DNA of 64,000 nt from an uncultured Candidatus Nitrosopumilus sp. (GCA_951812655.1 OX638319.1:496001-560000); one strand, 5' to 3'; shown: positions 40,930-50,122, numbered from the stretch's first letter. Notes: generated by a model from the sequence alone, not told the origin. Program-made: numbers and translations.

Positions 40930-42084
40930 TTGGAACTTACTAGAGATGAAGAATCTGCTTTGAAAGGCGAACATGGAGAGATCATGCAAATGGCATATAG
41001 GATTTTGGTTGCAACAGGTGAGGCTACAGATGCTGAAAAATTGATACCAATAGAATGGGCTCATCTTTCTGGAGTTAATTATAATACAATTGGCGATGCC
41101 GGAGAAGAATTCCTTTCTACCGTTAGTAAAGATGCACGAGTCAAAGTAAAAACCACTTTAAATCCTATGGGATTTGATATTGATAACGTTTCAAATTATG
41201 ATATAGATCAAAACTTTATTTCCAAACAACTGTCTATAAAAAACTCGTATGAGAAAATGGGAGTCGTTCCTTCCTTCTCATGTATCCCTTATGAGATTTA
41301 TGACATTCCAAAAAGTGAAACTCAAGTAGCATTTGCAGAAAGTAATGCAGCAATCCACGCAAATTCATTTGATGATCTAAAAACAAACAAGGAAAGCGCA
41401 TTCAGTGCACTTGCAAGTGCTATTGTTGGAAAAAGCCCTTATTCTTCACTACGAAAAGAGGATAAACCAAACATTACAATTAGAATGAAAGTAAAAAATC
41501 CTAGCGAGCTAACATATGGGATGCTGGGATTTTTTGCAGGCAAAGTTGGAGATACTTCCGTAAATATTTCTGGACTTGGAGAGATGGACAAAAGGCAAAC
41601 CAAAGCTATGTGTGGTGGAATGGGAACATCAGGAACTTGTGCCAAGTTTATCTTTGGAGAGGGTGATTCAGATTGTGAAAAAATTGATTTTGATGAAAAA
41701 GAGATGCAAAACATTCATGATGAACTAAATACTGTTGAGAAAGGAGACATCATCACACTTGGAAGTCCTCAATTGGGATTAGACGAGATATCTGATCTTG
41801 CAGGCAAATTGAAGGGACGTTCCTTTCAAAAGAGATGTATGGTATTTTTGCCAAGAACGGTAAAAGTACAAGCAAGAAAAATTGGATATACAAACGAATT
41901 AGAACGTGCTGGATGCGAAATTCTTTCTGATTGTTGCACTTGTCTGTCTCCGCTAATAAGTAAGGATAATGTTGATGCAGTAACCACCAACAGTATCAAG
42001 GGTGCATTTTATCTTAAAAATTCCAACGGTGTAGGTGTAAACCTAAAATCTTTGTCACAAATAGTTGAAGATGAGACAAGATGA
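40930..42084 (+). CDS. Phosphomevalonate dehydratase large subunit (aconitase X family)
   Basis: The protein has 384 residues from a TTG start. N-terminal LTRDEESALKGEHGEIMQMA and the DUF521/AcnX motifs GMGTSGTCAKFIFG and EILSDCCTCLSPL identify the large, [4Fe-4S]-binding subunit. Together with the small subunit encoded just downstream it dehydrates (R)-5-phosphomevalonate to trans-anhydromevalonate 5-phosphate in the archaeal mevalonate pathway, which supplies isoprenoid lipids. Assignment to this activity rather than to other AcnX reactions rests on archaeal context. Start and stop overlap with the small subunit by ATGA. Confidence 0.88.
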   Translation: MELTRDEESALKGEHGEIMQMAYRILVATGEATDAEKLIPIEWAHLSGVNYNTIGDAGEEFLSTVSKDARVKVKTTLNPMGFDIDNVSNYDIDQNFISKQLSIKNSYEKMGVVPSFSCIPYEIYDIPKSETQVAFAESNAAIHANSFDDLKTNKESAFSALASAIVGKSPYSSLRKEDKPNITIRMKVKNPSELTYGMLGFFAGKVGDTSVNISGLGEMDKRQTKAMCGGMGTSGTCAKFIFGEGDSDCEKIDFDEKEMQNIHDELNTVEKGDIITLGSPQLGLDEISDLAGKLKGRSFQKRCMVFLPRTVKVQARKIGYTNELERAGCEILSDCCTCLSPLISKDNVDAVTTNSIKGAFYLKNSNGVGVNLKSLSQIVEDETR

Positions 42085-42470
42085 ATAAGGTTCTAGTTTC
42101 AGGAAAAGTAGAGGGAATTGTTTTAAAATCTAGCGATCCAATTAATTTCTTAGGCACAGTAAATAAAAAAACTGGAATAATCAGTGACAAGAATCACGAT
42201 CTTTTTGAAAAACCAGTTAAAAACACAATTCTTCTGTTTCCTTCTGGAATTGGGAGCAGTGTAGGAGCATATACAATATATTCAATTAAATCAAATGATG
42301 CTGCACCCCTTGCAATGGTTTGCCAAAAAGCAGATCTCACTGTTGCCACTGGATGTGCATTAGCAAACATCCCACTAATCATAATTAATGAAGAAGAATT
42401 TGCGTCAATAAAAAATGGTATGAAATTATCATTTGATACAGAATCATCTAATCAAATTCATTATCAATAA
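42081..42470 (+). CDS. Phosphomevalonate dehydratase small subunit (DUF126)
   Basis: The protein has 129 residues. It carries LFEKPVKNTILLFPSGIGSS and the swivelling-domain pattern of the DUF126 family, with QKADLTVATGCALANIPLI near the end. It forms the lid subunit of phosphomevalonate dehydratase with the gene directly upstream (4-bp overlap, translational coupling). In bacteria and some eukaryotes AcnX occurs as a single chain; the split form is normal in archaea. Its 3' end overlaps the NFACT gene by 23 bp. Confidence 0.88.
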   Translation: MNKVLVSGKVEGIVLKSSDPINFLGTVNKKTGIISDKNHDLFEKPVKNTILLFPSGIGSSVGAYTIYSIKSNDAAPLAMVCQKADLTVATGCALANIPLIIINEEEFASIKNGMKLSFDTESSNQIHYQ

Positions 42471-44397
42471 GACTTTCTTTCTGCAAATCGCCTTCTCCTA
42501 TTTCTATGATCTGACTTTTTCCAGCTGGCAATGCACGAACAAACTCGTCAATGTTGATCTTCTTGGTGACATCTTCTTGTATCTTCAAAAACTCTATCCT
42601 TATTTTTTTCGCTGCCTCTACCATTTCTAATCCATGTGGTTCAATAATTGCATAGCAAATAGAATTTTTCTTAATAGGTTCTGGAGGACCACATGTCAAT
42701 ACATAATCATTGTCATCTTGTTGCATTATCCCTACTGCCAGTCGAAGAGTTTCAGATTTGATAAAATTTCTCTGTCCCTCAATAGTGAATGATCCTTTGG
42801 GAAGAAATTCTCCGCTCGGTGCAGATTTTTTGACTTGTTCAGGATTTACCCAAAACGCACTTACACCATACAGTCCCTCTCTCCATGCACGACTAAAGCA
42901 AACCGTAGCATGTGAAACTTCATTCATGCTGGAAATAGGCGCGTTTTCACCTTCTTTTAGAATGAAAAACGGTGAACCAAAAATGTCTCCATGAAATACT
43001 CTGTCGTTATTTACCAAGTGTTTTCTGATTACAGCTGAATTTGATGCGGCATCTCTTCCGCCTATAGCTAGTATGCCGTCAGTCGTGAAAAACCACCTAT
43101 ATCTTTCATACCAGCTCTTTTTTCTAATTTCTGAGACCACAATCAAATCTTTTTCAGATTCTGTTTTACTCAAAAACTTCTCTAATTTTTTCTCTGTTTT
43201 TTCTTTGATTGCTTGGATTGAACCTATCGCTCCTGATTGTTTCTTTGCTTCATTGAATAAGACTGAAGCGATTGATTGAAGAGCAGATTTGGTATTAATT
43301 TTTATTTTTTCATCTTGAACAACAATCAATGAAATTCCTTTTTCGCTGATTAGTTTTGCATTATAATTTGATAAAATTTTCTGTGCAGAATCCTCTTCTA
43401 TTGATACTATTCCATTTGATACCATTTCAAAAAGAGAATTTGCAACATTCGTAATGTTCTTTGATTTCTCTTTAACTGTTTCAATAGCTTTTTGTTGTTC
43501 AGAAATTTGAGTTTCCATTTGTTTTATTTTCTTATCAGAACCGCTAGATTGGACCATTTTCCCATTTTCAATAATGCTTTCTGTGAAAACTGTGTCTAAA
43601 CCTTCTATGAAATTCTTTACTGGGGTTATTTCCCCTTCCAGTTTTCCTAATTTCACGGGAAGCACTTCAGTTTTTTCATTTCTAACTATGACCGCTTCAT
43701 GATTTCCTGATATGACATCTGAAACAATTCTTTTCACGGTTTCTAGAATGGCTTTAATTTCCTCGGCTGTTAATAGATTACCGATTTTTTTTGGATTTAT
43801 ATTTGCAATTTCAAAAACCGCTTCCACGTATTTTTTTGGCAAACCTAATTTTCTTCCAAGCCATTTTGCTGAAACCAAATCTGTAGTTTTTAATTCATCA
43901 AGATCTGATTCCTTCATATTAAAAATATCGAGTTCACTTTCTGGGGGTTGAGCATATTCCAATCCTACACTCAGCTTTCTATGTCTTACTTCGATCGAAT
44001 GCTGTAATGCAAGAATTTTCATCTCGTTGTTACAGAGTAAAATGTTGCCATCTCTAAAGAATTCTCCAACCAAAACAAACTCTTTTCCAAATCCTTCAAA
44101 AGTAAAATATGCTATTCTTTCTGCACCTATTTGCTCTATTTTCTTTAATTTTAATCTGAGAAGATCGCTTCGTAACCTTTTCAGTAGTTTGTTTGGTTCA
44201 AGTTGATCAATTTTTACTGCAGTTAACCATACCCCTGATGTGGAAATCATCATGAAGAGATCGCTTTTTTCAGTATGATGAAGCTTGAAGAGAATGCTGT
44301 CTTTTGTAATACCGTAAATATTGCTAATATAGTAACCCTGAACTTGCTCTGATATCTTTTCTACCAAATAGCGTAATTCTATACCTGCTAGAGCCAT
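42448..44397 (-). CDS. NFACT-family protein, Rqc2/RqcH homologue
   Basis: The protein has 649 residues, full length for the family. An NFACT-N domain (about 1-210, beginning LAGIELRYLVEKISEQVQGY) precedes a helix-hairpin-helix region, a long coiled coil (about 300-420, QMETQISEQQKAIETVKEK) and the C-terminal NFACT-R/DUF814 domain with WYERYRWFFTTDGILAIGGRDAASN. NFACT proteins bind stalled large ribosomal subunits and recruit tRNA for tailing of incomplete peptides; the archaeal branch is little studied. It converges with and overlaps the dehydratase small subunit. Confidence 0.9.
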   Translation of the reverse strand: MALAGIELRYLVEKISEQVQGYYISNIYGITKDSILFKLHHTEKSDLFMMISTSGVWLTAVKIDQLEPNKLLKRLRSDLLRLKLKKIEQIGAERIAYFTFEGFGKEFVLVGEFFRDGNILLCNNEMKILALQHSIEVRHRKLSVGLEYAQPPESELDIFNMKESDLDELKTTDLVSAKWLGRKLGLPKKYVEAVFEIANINPKKIGNLLTAEEIKAILETVKRIVSDVISGNHEAVIVRNEKTEVLPVKLGKLEGEITPVKNFIEGLDTVFTESIIENGKMVQSSGSDKKIKQMETQISEQQKAIETVKEKSKNITNVANSLFEMVSNGIVSIEEDSAQKILSNYNAKLISEKGISLIVVQDEKIKINTKSALQSIASVLFNEAKKQSGAIGSIQAIKEKTEKKLEKFLSKTESEKDLIVVSEIRKKSWYERYRWFFTTDGILAIGGRDAASNSAVIRKHLVNNDRVFHGDIFGSPFFILKEGENAPISSMNEVSHATVCFSRAWREGLYGVSAFWVNPEQVKKSAPSGEFLPKGSFTIEGQRNFIKSETLRLAVGIMQQDDNDYVLTCGPPEPIKKNSICYAIIEPHGLEMVEAAKKIRIEFLKIQEDVTKKINIDEFVRALPAGKSQIIEIGEGDLQKESLIDNEFD

Positions 44398-44500
44398 ATT
44401 GATGGTATTTTGTGTCTAAAATTATACTCTTGCTTTTATCTTCTCAAATTTTTACCAAAGATATTAAACATGGTTTGCTTGAGACACGCTAGAAATTTAC

Positions 44501-44977
44501 TTGGCGAAATTCAAAAAGAAGAAATCAGAACCTACAGTTGATCCTATTGATTCAAAAAATGAACCGGTTGAGGATCTTCCTGTTGATGTTCCTCGAAAAG
44601 AAAAATCAGAACCTATGCCAGAAGCTCCGTCTGAACCCTCAGTCAGTGTTGCTGAAAAAAGTGAAAAAGATCGTAAACTAAATCAGTTATTTTGGCTGCG
44701 TGTTGCTTTGGCAATCATTGCAGGTATTTCAGCAACTTTCATTTTTGAAGGTATTGAGGGTGAAGAGCGAAGATGGGCTTCGATTGGATTTATGATTGGT
44801 ATATTTTTCGCTACAGTTATTGTTGCTAAATCAATGAAAATGCAATTGCCTTCTGCAGATAGGAAAAAAGTTGTCACTCAAGCAATCGGAAGCTATGTTT
44901 TCTTGTATCTGTTTTCCTGGATTGTAAGTTATACGCTAACTCATTTGGGAGATGTTGGCAGTGGAGTTAACCTCTAG
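44501..44977 (+). CDS. Three-helix membrane protein, possible EMC6-like
   Basis: The protein has 158 residues from a TTG start. A highly charged, Pro/Glu-rich N-terminus (about 1-65) precedes three helices: LFWLRVALAIIAGISATFIF, WASIGFMIGIFFATVIVA and AIGSYVFLYLFSWIVSYTLT. The spacing and the final helix pair resemble the EMC6 subunit of the ER membrane protein complex, whose archaeal relatives pair with YidC/Oxa1-like insertases. This is a hypothesis from pattern similarity only. It is followed by cbiT 30 bp downstream. Confidence 0.5.
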   Translation: MAKFKKKKSEPTVDPIDSKNEPVEDLPVDVPRKEKSEPMPEAPSEPSVSVAEKSEKDRKLNQLFWLRVALAIIAGISATFIFEGIEGEERRWASIGFMIGIFFATVIVAKSMKMQLPSADRKKVVTQAIGSYVFLYLFSWIVSYTLTHLGDVGSGVNL

Positions 44978-45007
44978 TTCAGGATCTTAAATCAACAGTG
45001 ATGGCAT

Positions 45008-45598
45008 ATGTGGAAATTTAAAACACCTGGAATTCCTGATGAATACTTTGAAAGAGTAGAAAAAGTTCCCATTACAAAGGAAGAGGTAAGAGTAATTCAA
45101 ATTAGTAAGGCTAGGTTGAAACCTGGACAGATTGTTTATGATATAGGATGTGGCAGTGGTTCTATCTCTATCGAGGTTGCGCTTCAAATTGGATCATCTG
45201 GAAAGGTATTGGCAGTTGACTATGATGAAAATGCCATTGATTTAACAAAAAAAAATATGAGCAAGTTTGAGGTGTCCAATATTACCACAATTTATGGAAA
45301 TGCTAAAGAAAAAATCCTAGATCTTCAAGAAGCTGATACTATTTTTATTGGTGGAACTGGTGGAGATACAAAAGAGATCGTTGAATTATCTCAAGATAAA
45401 CTAAAATCTGGAGGTAGGATTGTGGTTGGAATAATACTGATTGAAACGCTGTATTCGGTGTTGCAAATATTAGATAAATTACAATTTGAATCTGTAGATA
45501 TTACTCAAGTAACAATCTCAAAGAGTAGAAAGACTACTACTGGAACAATGATGCTCGCAAGAAACCCCGTGACCATCATTTCTGCAACAAAAATTTAA
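45008..45598 (+). CDS. cbiT: Cobalt-precorrin-6B C15-methyltransferase (decarboxylating) CbiT
   Basis: The protein has 196 residues. It carries the start TPGIPDEYFERVEKVPITKEE, the SAM-binding IVYDIGCGSGSISIEVALQ and IFIGGTGGDTKEIVE, which are diagnostic for CbiT. It methylates C15 and removes a carboxyl group in the anaerobic cobalamin route, together with CbiE at 7298. It heads the run cbiT-cbiL-cbiF. Confidence 0.9.
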   Translation: MWKFKTPGIPDEYFERVEKVPITKEEVRVIQISKARLKPGQIVYDIGCGSGSISIEVALQIGSSGKVLAVDYDENAIDLTKKNMSKFEVSNITTIYGNAKEKILDLQEADTIFIGGTGGDTKEIVELSQDKLKSGGRIVVGIILIETLYSVLQILDKLQFESVDITQVTISKSRKTTTGTMMLARNPVTIISATKI

Positions 45599-45634
45599 TC
45601 TAGATTTTTAATTAGGGAGAAAACTGTAATTTTC

Positions 45635-46357
45635 ATGGCTGGATTAATTGGCATAGGGGTAGGTCCTGGCGATGTTGATCTTCTTACCGTAAAGGCCGTG
45701 AGGGCGATTCAAAACGCAGATATCATTATGTGTCCTGCCTCTAAAGAAGACCGGCCTAGTATTGCCTTAACCGTAGTTTTACCCATAATCGATCAGTCTA
45801 AAAATCAAGAAATCATAAAATTAATTTTTCCAATGACAAAAGACAAAGATGTTCTTGAGGCCACATGGAAAAAAAATGCCAAAATTATGGCTGAAACAGT
45901 TCTGACAGGAAAAAATGTCGTTTATCTTACTGTAGGTGATCCTTTCTTGTATAGCACCTGGATCTATATGCATAAAGATCTAAAAGAAAACTATCCCGAA
46001 ATGAATGTTAGTGTCATTCCGGGAATTGTATCAATGTTTACGTTTGCATCTAAAGTTGGTGTGAGTATTGCTGAGGGTGCAGAAAAAGTTGCTATCATTC
46101 CATCTTGCTATGATTTATCAAGCGTTAAAGAAATCGCAAAACATTCTGAGTCTATGATTTTTCTTAAAGATGGACGTTACTTTGATCAGGTCATTGAGGT
46201 TCTAAAAGATTCTGGTTTTCCAAATGATTCTATTTTTGCCATTGGTCAAGATCTTGGAACGGAAAATGAAATTATTAGAAAAATGACTCTGGGAGAAGTA
46301 AATGATTCTTCATTGACTACAAAATATTTTTCAATCTTGGTGGTAAAACGTGTCTGA
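45635..46357 (+). CDS. cbiL: Precorrin-2/cobalt-factor-II C20-methyltransferase CbiL
   Basis: The protein has 240 residues. It has the tetrapyrrole methylase start LIGIGVGPGDVDLLTVKAVR, the VVYLTVGDPFLYSTWIYM motif typical for CbiL, and VIPGIVSMFTFASKVG. It methylates C20 of the corrin precursor. The 3' end overlaps cbiF by 8 bp. The gene is 37 bp downstream of cbiT. Confidence 0.9.
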   Translation: MAGLIGIGVGPGDVDLLTVKAVRAIQNADIIMCPASKEDRPSIALTVVLPIIDQSKNQEIIKLIFPMTKDKDVLEATWKKNAKIMAETVLTGKNVVYLTVGDPFLYSTWIYMHKDLKENYPEMNVSVIPGIVSMFTFASKVGVSIAEGAEKVAIIPSCYDLSSVKEIAKHSESMIFLKDGRYFDQVIEVLKDSGFPNDSIFAIGQDLGTENEIIRKMTLGEVNDSSLTTKYFSILVVKRV

Positions 46358-47120
46358 TGTGTTTTTTGTAGGATGCGGTCCTGGAGATCCTGACCTAATC
46401 ACGGTTAAGGCTAAAAAGCTAATTCAAAAAGCTGATGTCGTTGTGTATTCGGGTTCTTTAATCCCAGAGCCAATTTTAAAACTTTGTAAAAAAGGAAAAT
46501 TATATGACGCGGCAAAATTAGTTAGGGAAGAAATTTTTGATTTGTTATTTAAAAATGCAAAAAAAGACAAACTTGTTGTACGATTGCATGATGGAGATCC
46601 TTCAATTTATGGCGCCATCAAAGAACAGATTGACAATCTTGAGAAAAAAGGAATCAAATCAACCGTTGTTCCTGGCGTAACTGCATTTTTAGCCTCAGCT
46701 GCGGCACTGGGAATGCAACTTACACTTCCAGGTGTAACCCAAACAATTATTGTCACTAGAGCAGAATCTAGAACCAAAGTACCAAAACGTGAAAAAATTT
46801 CTGAACTTGCAAAACACAAAGCAACGTTAATCTTCTATCTTAGCATACAATTGATTTCTAATTTAGTAACTGAAGCAATCGCAGGTGGATACAAAAAATC
46901 TACTCCTGTTGCAGTTGTTTACAGGGCAAGTTGGAAAGATCAAAAAATAATTAAAGGAACATTAGGAGACATAGCAAAAAAAATTAGAGAAGAAAAAATC
47001 ACAAGAACAGCGATTGTCATAATCAGTGACGTGATAGATCCTAAAACATACGAATATTCTAAATTATATGATAAGGAGTTCAGTCATGGTTATAGAAAAG
47101 CTAAATCGAAAAAAAGTTAA
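46350..47120 (+). CDS. cbiF: Precorrin-4/cobalt-precorrin-4 C11-methyltransferase CbiF
   Basis: The protein has 256 residues from a GTG start. The motifs VFFVGCGPGDPDLITVKA, VVVYSGSLIPEPIL and VVRLHDGDPSIYGAIKEQ, together with VVPGVTAFLASAAALGMQL, are the CbiF pattern. It methylates C11. Overlap with cbiL suggests translational coupling. Its stop lies inside the 3' region of the degenerate racemase on the other strand. Confidence 0.92.
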   Translation: MSDVFFVGCGPGDPDLITVKAKKLIQKADVVVYSGSLIPEPILKLCKKGKLYDAAKLVREEIFDLLFKNAKKDKLVVRLHDGDPSIYGAIKEQIDNLEKKGIKSTVVPGVTAFLASAAALGMQLTLPGVTQTIIVTRAESRTKVPKREKISELAKHKATLIFYLSIQLISNLVTEAIAGGYKKSTPVAVVYRASWKDQKIIKGTLGDIAKKIREEKITRTAIVIISDVIDPKTYEYSKLYDKEFSHGYRKAKSKKS

Positions 47121-47861
47121 CTTTATTTTTAATTCCTACATGCTTTAATTTTATTTGAAATGCATCTAAATTTCCTGATGCAAAAATTTTCAACGAATTT
47201 CTTTTGTTTTGATTATCCTTAATTTTCAAAAAAACTTTTCTTGCAACTTCTTTTCCAGGATCTATGAATTTAGTTTTTGGATATTCTTTTTCTAACAATG
47301 ATCTCAAAAATGGCAAATGTGTACTAGACAACATAATGATATCTATCTTGTTTTCAAATAATTTTTGATCTAGAACTTTCTTTTATTTTTTTGGAGTATT
47401 CTTTATCGGAATAAAATTTACCAGATTCTACCAGTTCAACAAGCTCCGAACCATCAATTTTAAAAATATTAATTTTTTCTGAAATATTGTTTTTTTAATA
47501 TACCTGTTTAGACCATTGCTGTTGATTGCACTGCTTGTTGCAAGAATTCCAACTTCTTTTGTTTTTGATTTTTTTGTGCATATTTCAGAGGTGGTTTTAC
47601 ATCGATTATCTTGCTTGTTACTAAATCCAGCATCAAGCTTGGAGTATTTGATGCTACTACTATGACATCTGGATTGAACATTTCATGTATTTTTTTGATT
47701 GATTTTTGAATAATTTGGGATAATTCGACCTGTGATTTCATTCCATAAGGAAAATTTTTTTGATCTGCGAAATAAACGATTTCTGACTTTGATATCTTTT
47801 GAATTTCTTGAATTATTGACAATGAGCCTAATCCTGAATCAAAAACCGCAATTTTAGCCAC
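47101..47861 (-). pseudogene. Degenerate glutamate racemase-like gene
   Basis: The N-terminus reads MAKIAVFDSGLGSLSIIQEI and YFADQKNFPYGMKS, a clear MurI start. The following parts continue in other frames: GILATSSAINSNGLNRYI (about 47491-47553), KIDGSELVELVESGKFYSD (about 47392-47460) and LSSTHLPFLRSLLEKEYPKT (from 47334). At least three frame changes fall near homopolymer runs. In addition the catalytic cysteines are replaced: ASNTPS instead of A-C-N-T and LSSTHLP instead of G-C-T-H. The gene is therefore inactive as a racemase, unless indels are sequencing errors; the Cys losses argue for real decay or a changed role. Confidence 0.85.
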
Positions 47862-47963
47862 AAATGATATTCAAAATAATGGCTAATGTTTGTTAGCTAA
47901 ATTTACTCCAATGTTGATCTAAATATACACCGTCAATTAAGACTAAATTTCTAAATTATCAAC

Positions 47964-48614
47964 ATGCCAAACTTCGATAAGACTTGGGCTCGACAAGAGA
48001 CCCAAAGCGTAACTGGCAAACTCCGTGAAGCAGTAAAGCCTCAAGGTGCATTAAAACCACGAATTTCAACTGCAGTAAACCAACTACAGGTCCAAATCTC
48101 AAAAACGGACTCTATGTTGGGTAAATTGCACGAAAGAGATGCGCAACTCTTTCAGAGAGTCGTGACTGCGATGCAGCAACATGATACTAGCACAAGTAGA
48201 GTTTTGTCCAACGAATTAGCTGAAATTCGTAAAGTTACAAAGATGCTCGGCAATGCAAGAATGTCATTAGAACAAGTCCAACTAAGACTGACAACTATTC
48301 ATGATCTTGGTGATGCTATGGTAGCAATTGGACCGGCAATGTCTACAATGAAGGGATTGAAGTCATCGCTTGGAAAATTCATGCCTGATGCTGATTCAGA
48401 ATTGAACAGTATGACCCAGACACTTAATGGACTCATGATGGATTCTCTTGCAGGAGACTCATTTAGTATGGAGTCTGATACTTCAAGTGAAGAAACAGAT
48501 AAGATTCTTCAAGAAGCATCTGCAGTAGCTGAGCAACAGATAGGCGACAAATTCCCATCTGTACCATCTTCAACTGGACTTTCGTCACAATCCTCTACTT
48601 CCACTTTTGAGTAG
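47964..48614 (+). CDS. ESCRT-III-like protein, CdvB paralog (second copy)
   Basis: The protein has 216 residues. It matches the copy at 23489 over the full core: REAVKPQGALKPRISTAVNQ, LHERDAQLFQRVVTAM, SNELAEIRKVTKMLGNARM and the tail FPSVPSSTG. Like the first copy it lacks the C-terminal winged helix found in CdvB proper, so both may be the short CdvB1/2-type subunits. These polymerise on membranes during division. No neighbour in the division machinery is seen. Confidence 0.9.
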   Translation: MPNFDKTWARQETQSVTGKLREAVKPQGALKPRISTAVNQLQVQISKTDSMLGKLHERDAQLFQRVVTAMQQHDTSTSRVLSNELAEIRKVTKMLGNARMSLEQVQLRLTTIHDLGDAMVAIGPAMSTMKGLKSSLGKFMPDADSELNSMTQTLNGLMMDSLAGDSFSMESDTSSEETDKILQEASAVAEQQIGDKFPSVPSSTGLSSQSSTSTFE

Positions 48615-48666
48615 ATAGATTAGGCGAATAGTTCATTCTTTTTGTTTTAATTTTTTAAAATTTTTT

Positions 48667-49833
48667 CTAACCCCCGAGCTTTTCTTTGAAAGTTAGTTTT
48701 TTGTTTAAGATGAAGTTGCTAAATGCTGCTGTTCCAATTGCTGAAATCAATGCAAATGGATATGCCACGTTGTGAGAATCTACTAACCAAAACACCATTC
48801 CTAATTGAATTAGTGCTCCTAATGAGCTAAACAAACCAAATTTACCAAATTGTGAGAATGTTTTCTTTCGTGAAAAATCTCTGTCTTCGAATGTCCAAAT
48901 CTTATTCAAGATGAAATTTGTTGATATTGAAGCGATTATTCCAAAAATGTTTGCATGAAGATACCATAATTCTGTTAAGCCTGATGTGAAAAGCATTGAA
49001 ATCACATAGTTGACGATAAATCCTGATGCGCCAACTGTGAAGAATCTTGCGGCTTTCGAGATGAAATGAACCGAACCTCGTTTTTCATTTGTTATAGATG
49101 AATTTTTACTCTTGTATAGTTTCCAGACTGATTTCACATAGTCAAGAATTATGGAGTTGTCTAACTTACTTGAACCAAACTGTCTATTCTCAAATGTGTA
49201 TGGGATTTCCTTAATGTTGATCCCGTTTGTTTTAACAAGAATTTCTAAAAGAAATTTGTAACCTAACGCATCAAAATTTAACCCTGATATGATGTTTTTT
49301 TTAAAAGCAAAGAATCCTGACATTGGATCTTTGATTTTAACACCTAGTCCTCTTTTTGCAATCATGATTGCAATTTTACTCATTAACTTTCGCTTTGTTG
49401 TCCATCCCTCTATCTTTCCCTCCCTGATGTACCGGGAGGCAACAACCAAATCGCATTGATATTGTTTAAACGCTTCAATCATTTTGGGAATGATCTGGGG
49501 AGGATGAGAAAAATCTGAATCCATCACTACAATTGTTTCTCCCTTCGCGTTTTGTATTCCGTTTAAAATTGCAGAAGAAAGTCCGTCCTTAGCTTTTCTA
49601 TGAATTATGTTGATTGTATAACCCGCAACTTTTTTAAAATCTTTCAAATATTCTTCAACAATTTTTCCTGTCCCGTCAGGAGAATTATCATCAACTACAA
49701 TTGCCTCAGTAGAAATATTTTTTGGCACATATTTTGATATGGTACGTAATATTTTCACTATGTTCTGAGATTCATTATAAGTTGGAATGATTATTGAAAC
49801 TTGAGTTTTGTTGTCTAAAACTTCCGCGTTCAT
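48667..49833 (-). CDS. Polyprenol-phosphate glycosyltransferase (Dpm1-like) fused to GtrA-like domain
   Basis: The protein has 388 residues. The N-terminal GT2 domain (about 1-240) has VSIIIPTYNESQNIVKILR, the DDNSPDGTG loop, VVMDSDFSHPPQIIPKMIEA with the DSD motif and DLVVASRYIREG. The C-terminal part (about 255-385) has four hydrophobic helices of GtrA type. Such fusions transfer mannose or glucose from nucleotide sugar to polyprenyl phosphate on the cytoplasmic face, probably for protein glycosylation in archaea. Mannose is likelier than glucose, but the sugar is not decided here. Confidence 0.88.
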   Translation of the reverse strand: MNAEVLDNKTQVSIIIPTYNESQNIVKILRTISKYVPKNISTEAIVVDDNSPDGTGKIVEEYLKDFKKVAGYTINIIHRKAKDGLSSAILNGIQNAKGETIVVMDSDFSHPPQIIPKMIEAFKQYQCDLVVASRYIREGKIEGWTTKRKLMSKIAIMIAKRGLGVKIKDPMSGFFAFKKNIISGLNFDALGYKFLLEILVKTNGINIKEIPYTFENRQFGSSKLDNSIILDYVKSVWKLYKSKNSSITNEKRGSVHFISKAARFFTVGASGFIVNYVISMLFTSGLTELWYLHANIFGIIASISTNFILNKIWTFEDRDFSRKKTFSQFGKFGLFSSLGALIQLGMVFWLVDSHNVAYPFALISAIGTAAFSNFILNKKLTFKEKLGG

Positions 49834-50122
49834 GCTGAGTTACCAAAATTAGTGTTATTATACTTTTGAAAACTTTCACGTTACTTTAGCAATAATTATT
49901 CCTCTCTTCTTTCATATTTTGCATTTTTTTATAAATAAAATATGCCTTTTAACAAATTTGTTTCAAAATTTGTTAAAATAAATTACTGTTTAATTCAAAC
50001 TTGAAAATTATTTTCATTCTCTCATTATTTCTTTTTGGTAAAATTAATCTAGCATGAAGAATTTTTTTAATGCAATAAGGAACATTATTTTTTATTAATT
50101 TCTAATACTTGTTTCTTACAAA
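49834..50122. other. AT-rich gene-free stretch with long inverted repeat
   Basis: About 290 bp between glyS and the polyprenol-phosphate glycosyltransferase. Nothing coding is visible. The inverted repeat at 49947-49978 is the only marked element. The rest is low-complexity T/A-rich DNA that should contain the glycosyltransferase promoter and glyS 3' end. Confidence 0.6.
49947..49978. promoter_or_regulatory. 13-bp perfect inverted repeat
   Basis: TTTTAACAAATTT (49947-49959) and AAATTTGTTAAAA (49966-49978) are perfect reverse complements around a 6-nt loop. The site is 114 bp upstream of the glycosyltransferase start and 145 bp past the glyS stop. Terminator or operator are both possible. Confidence 0.5.
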
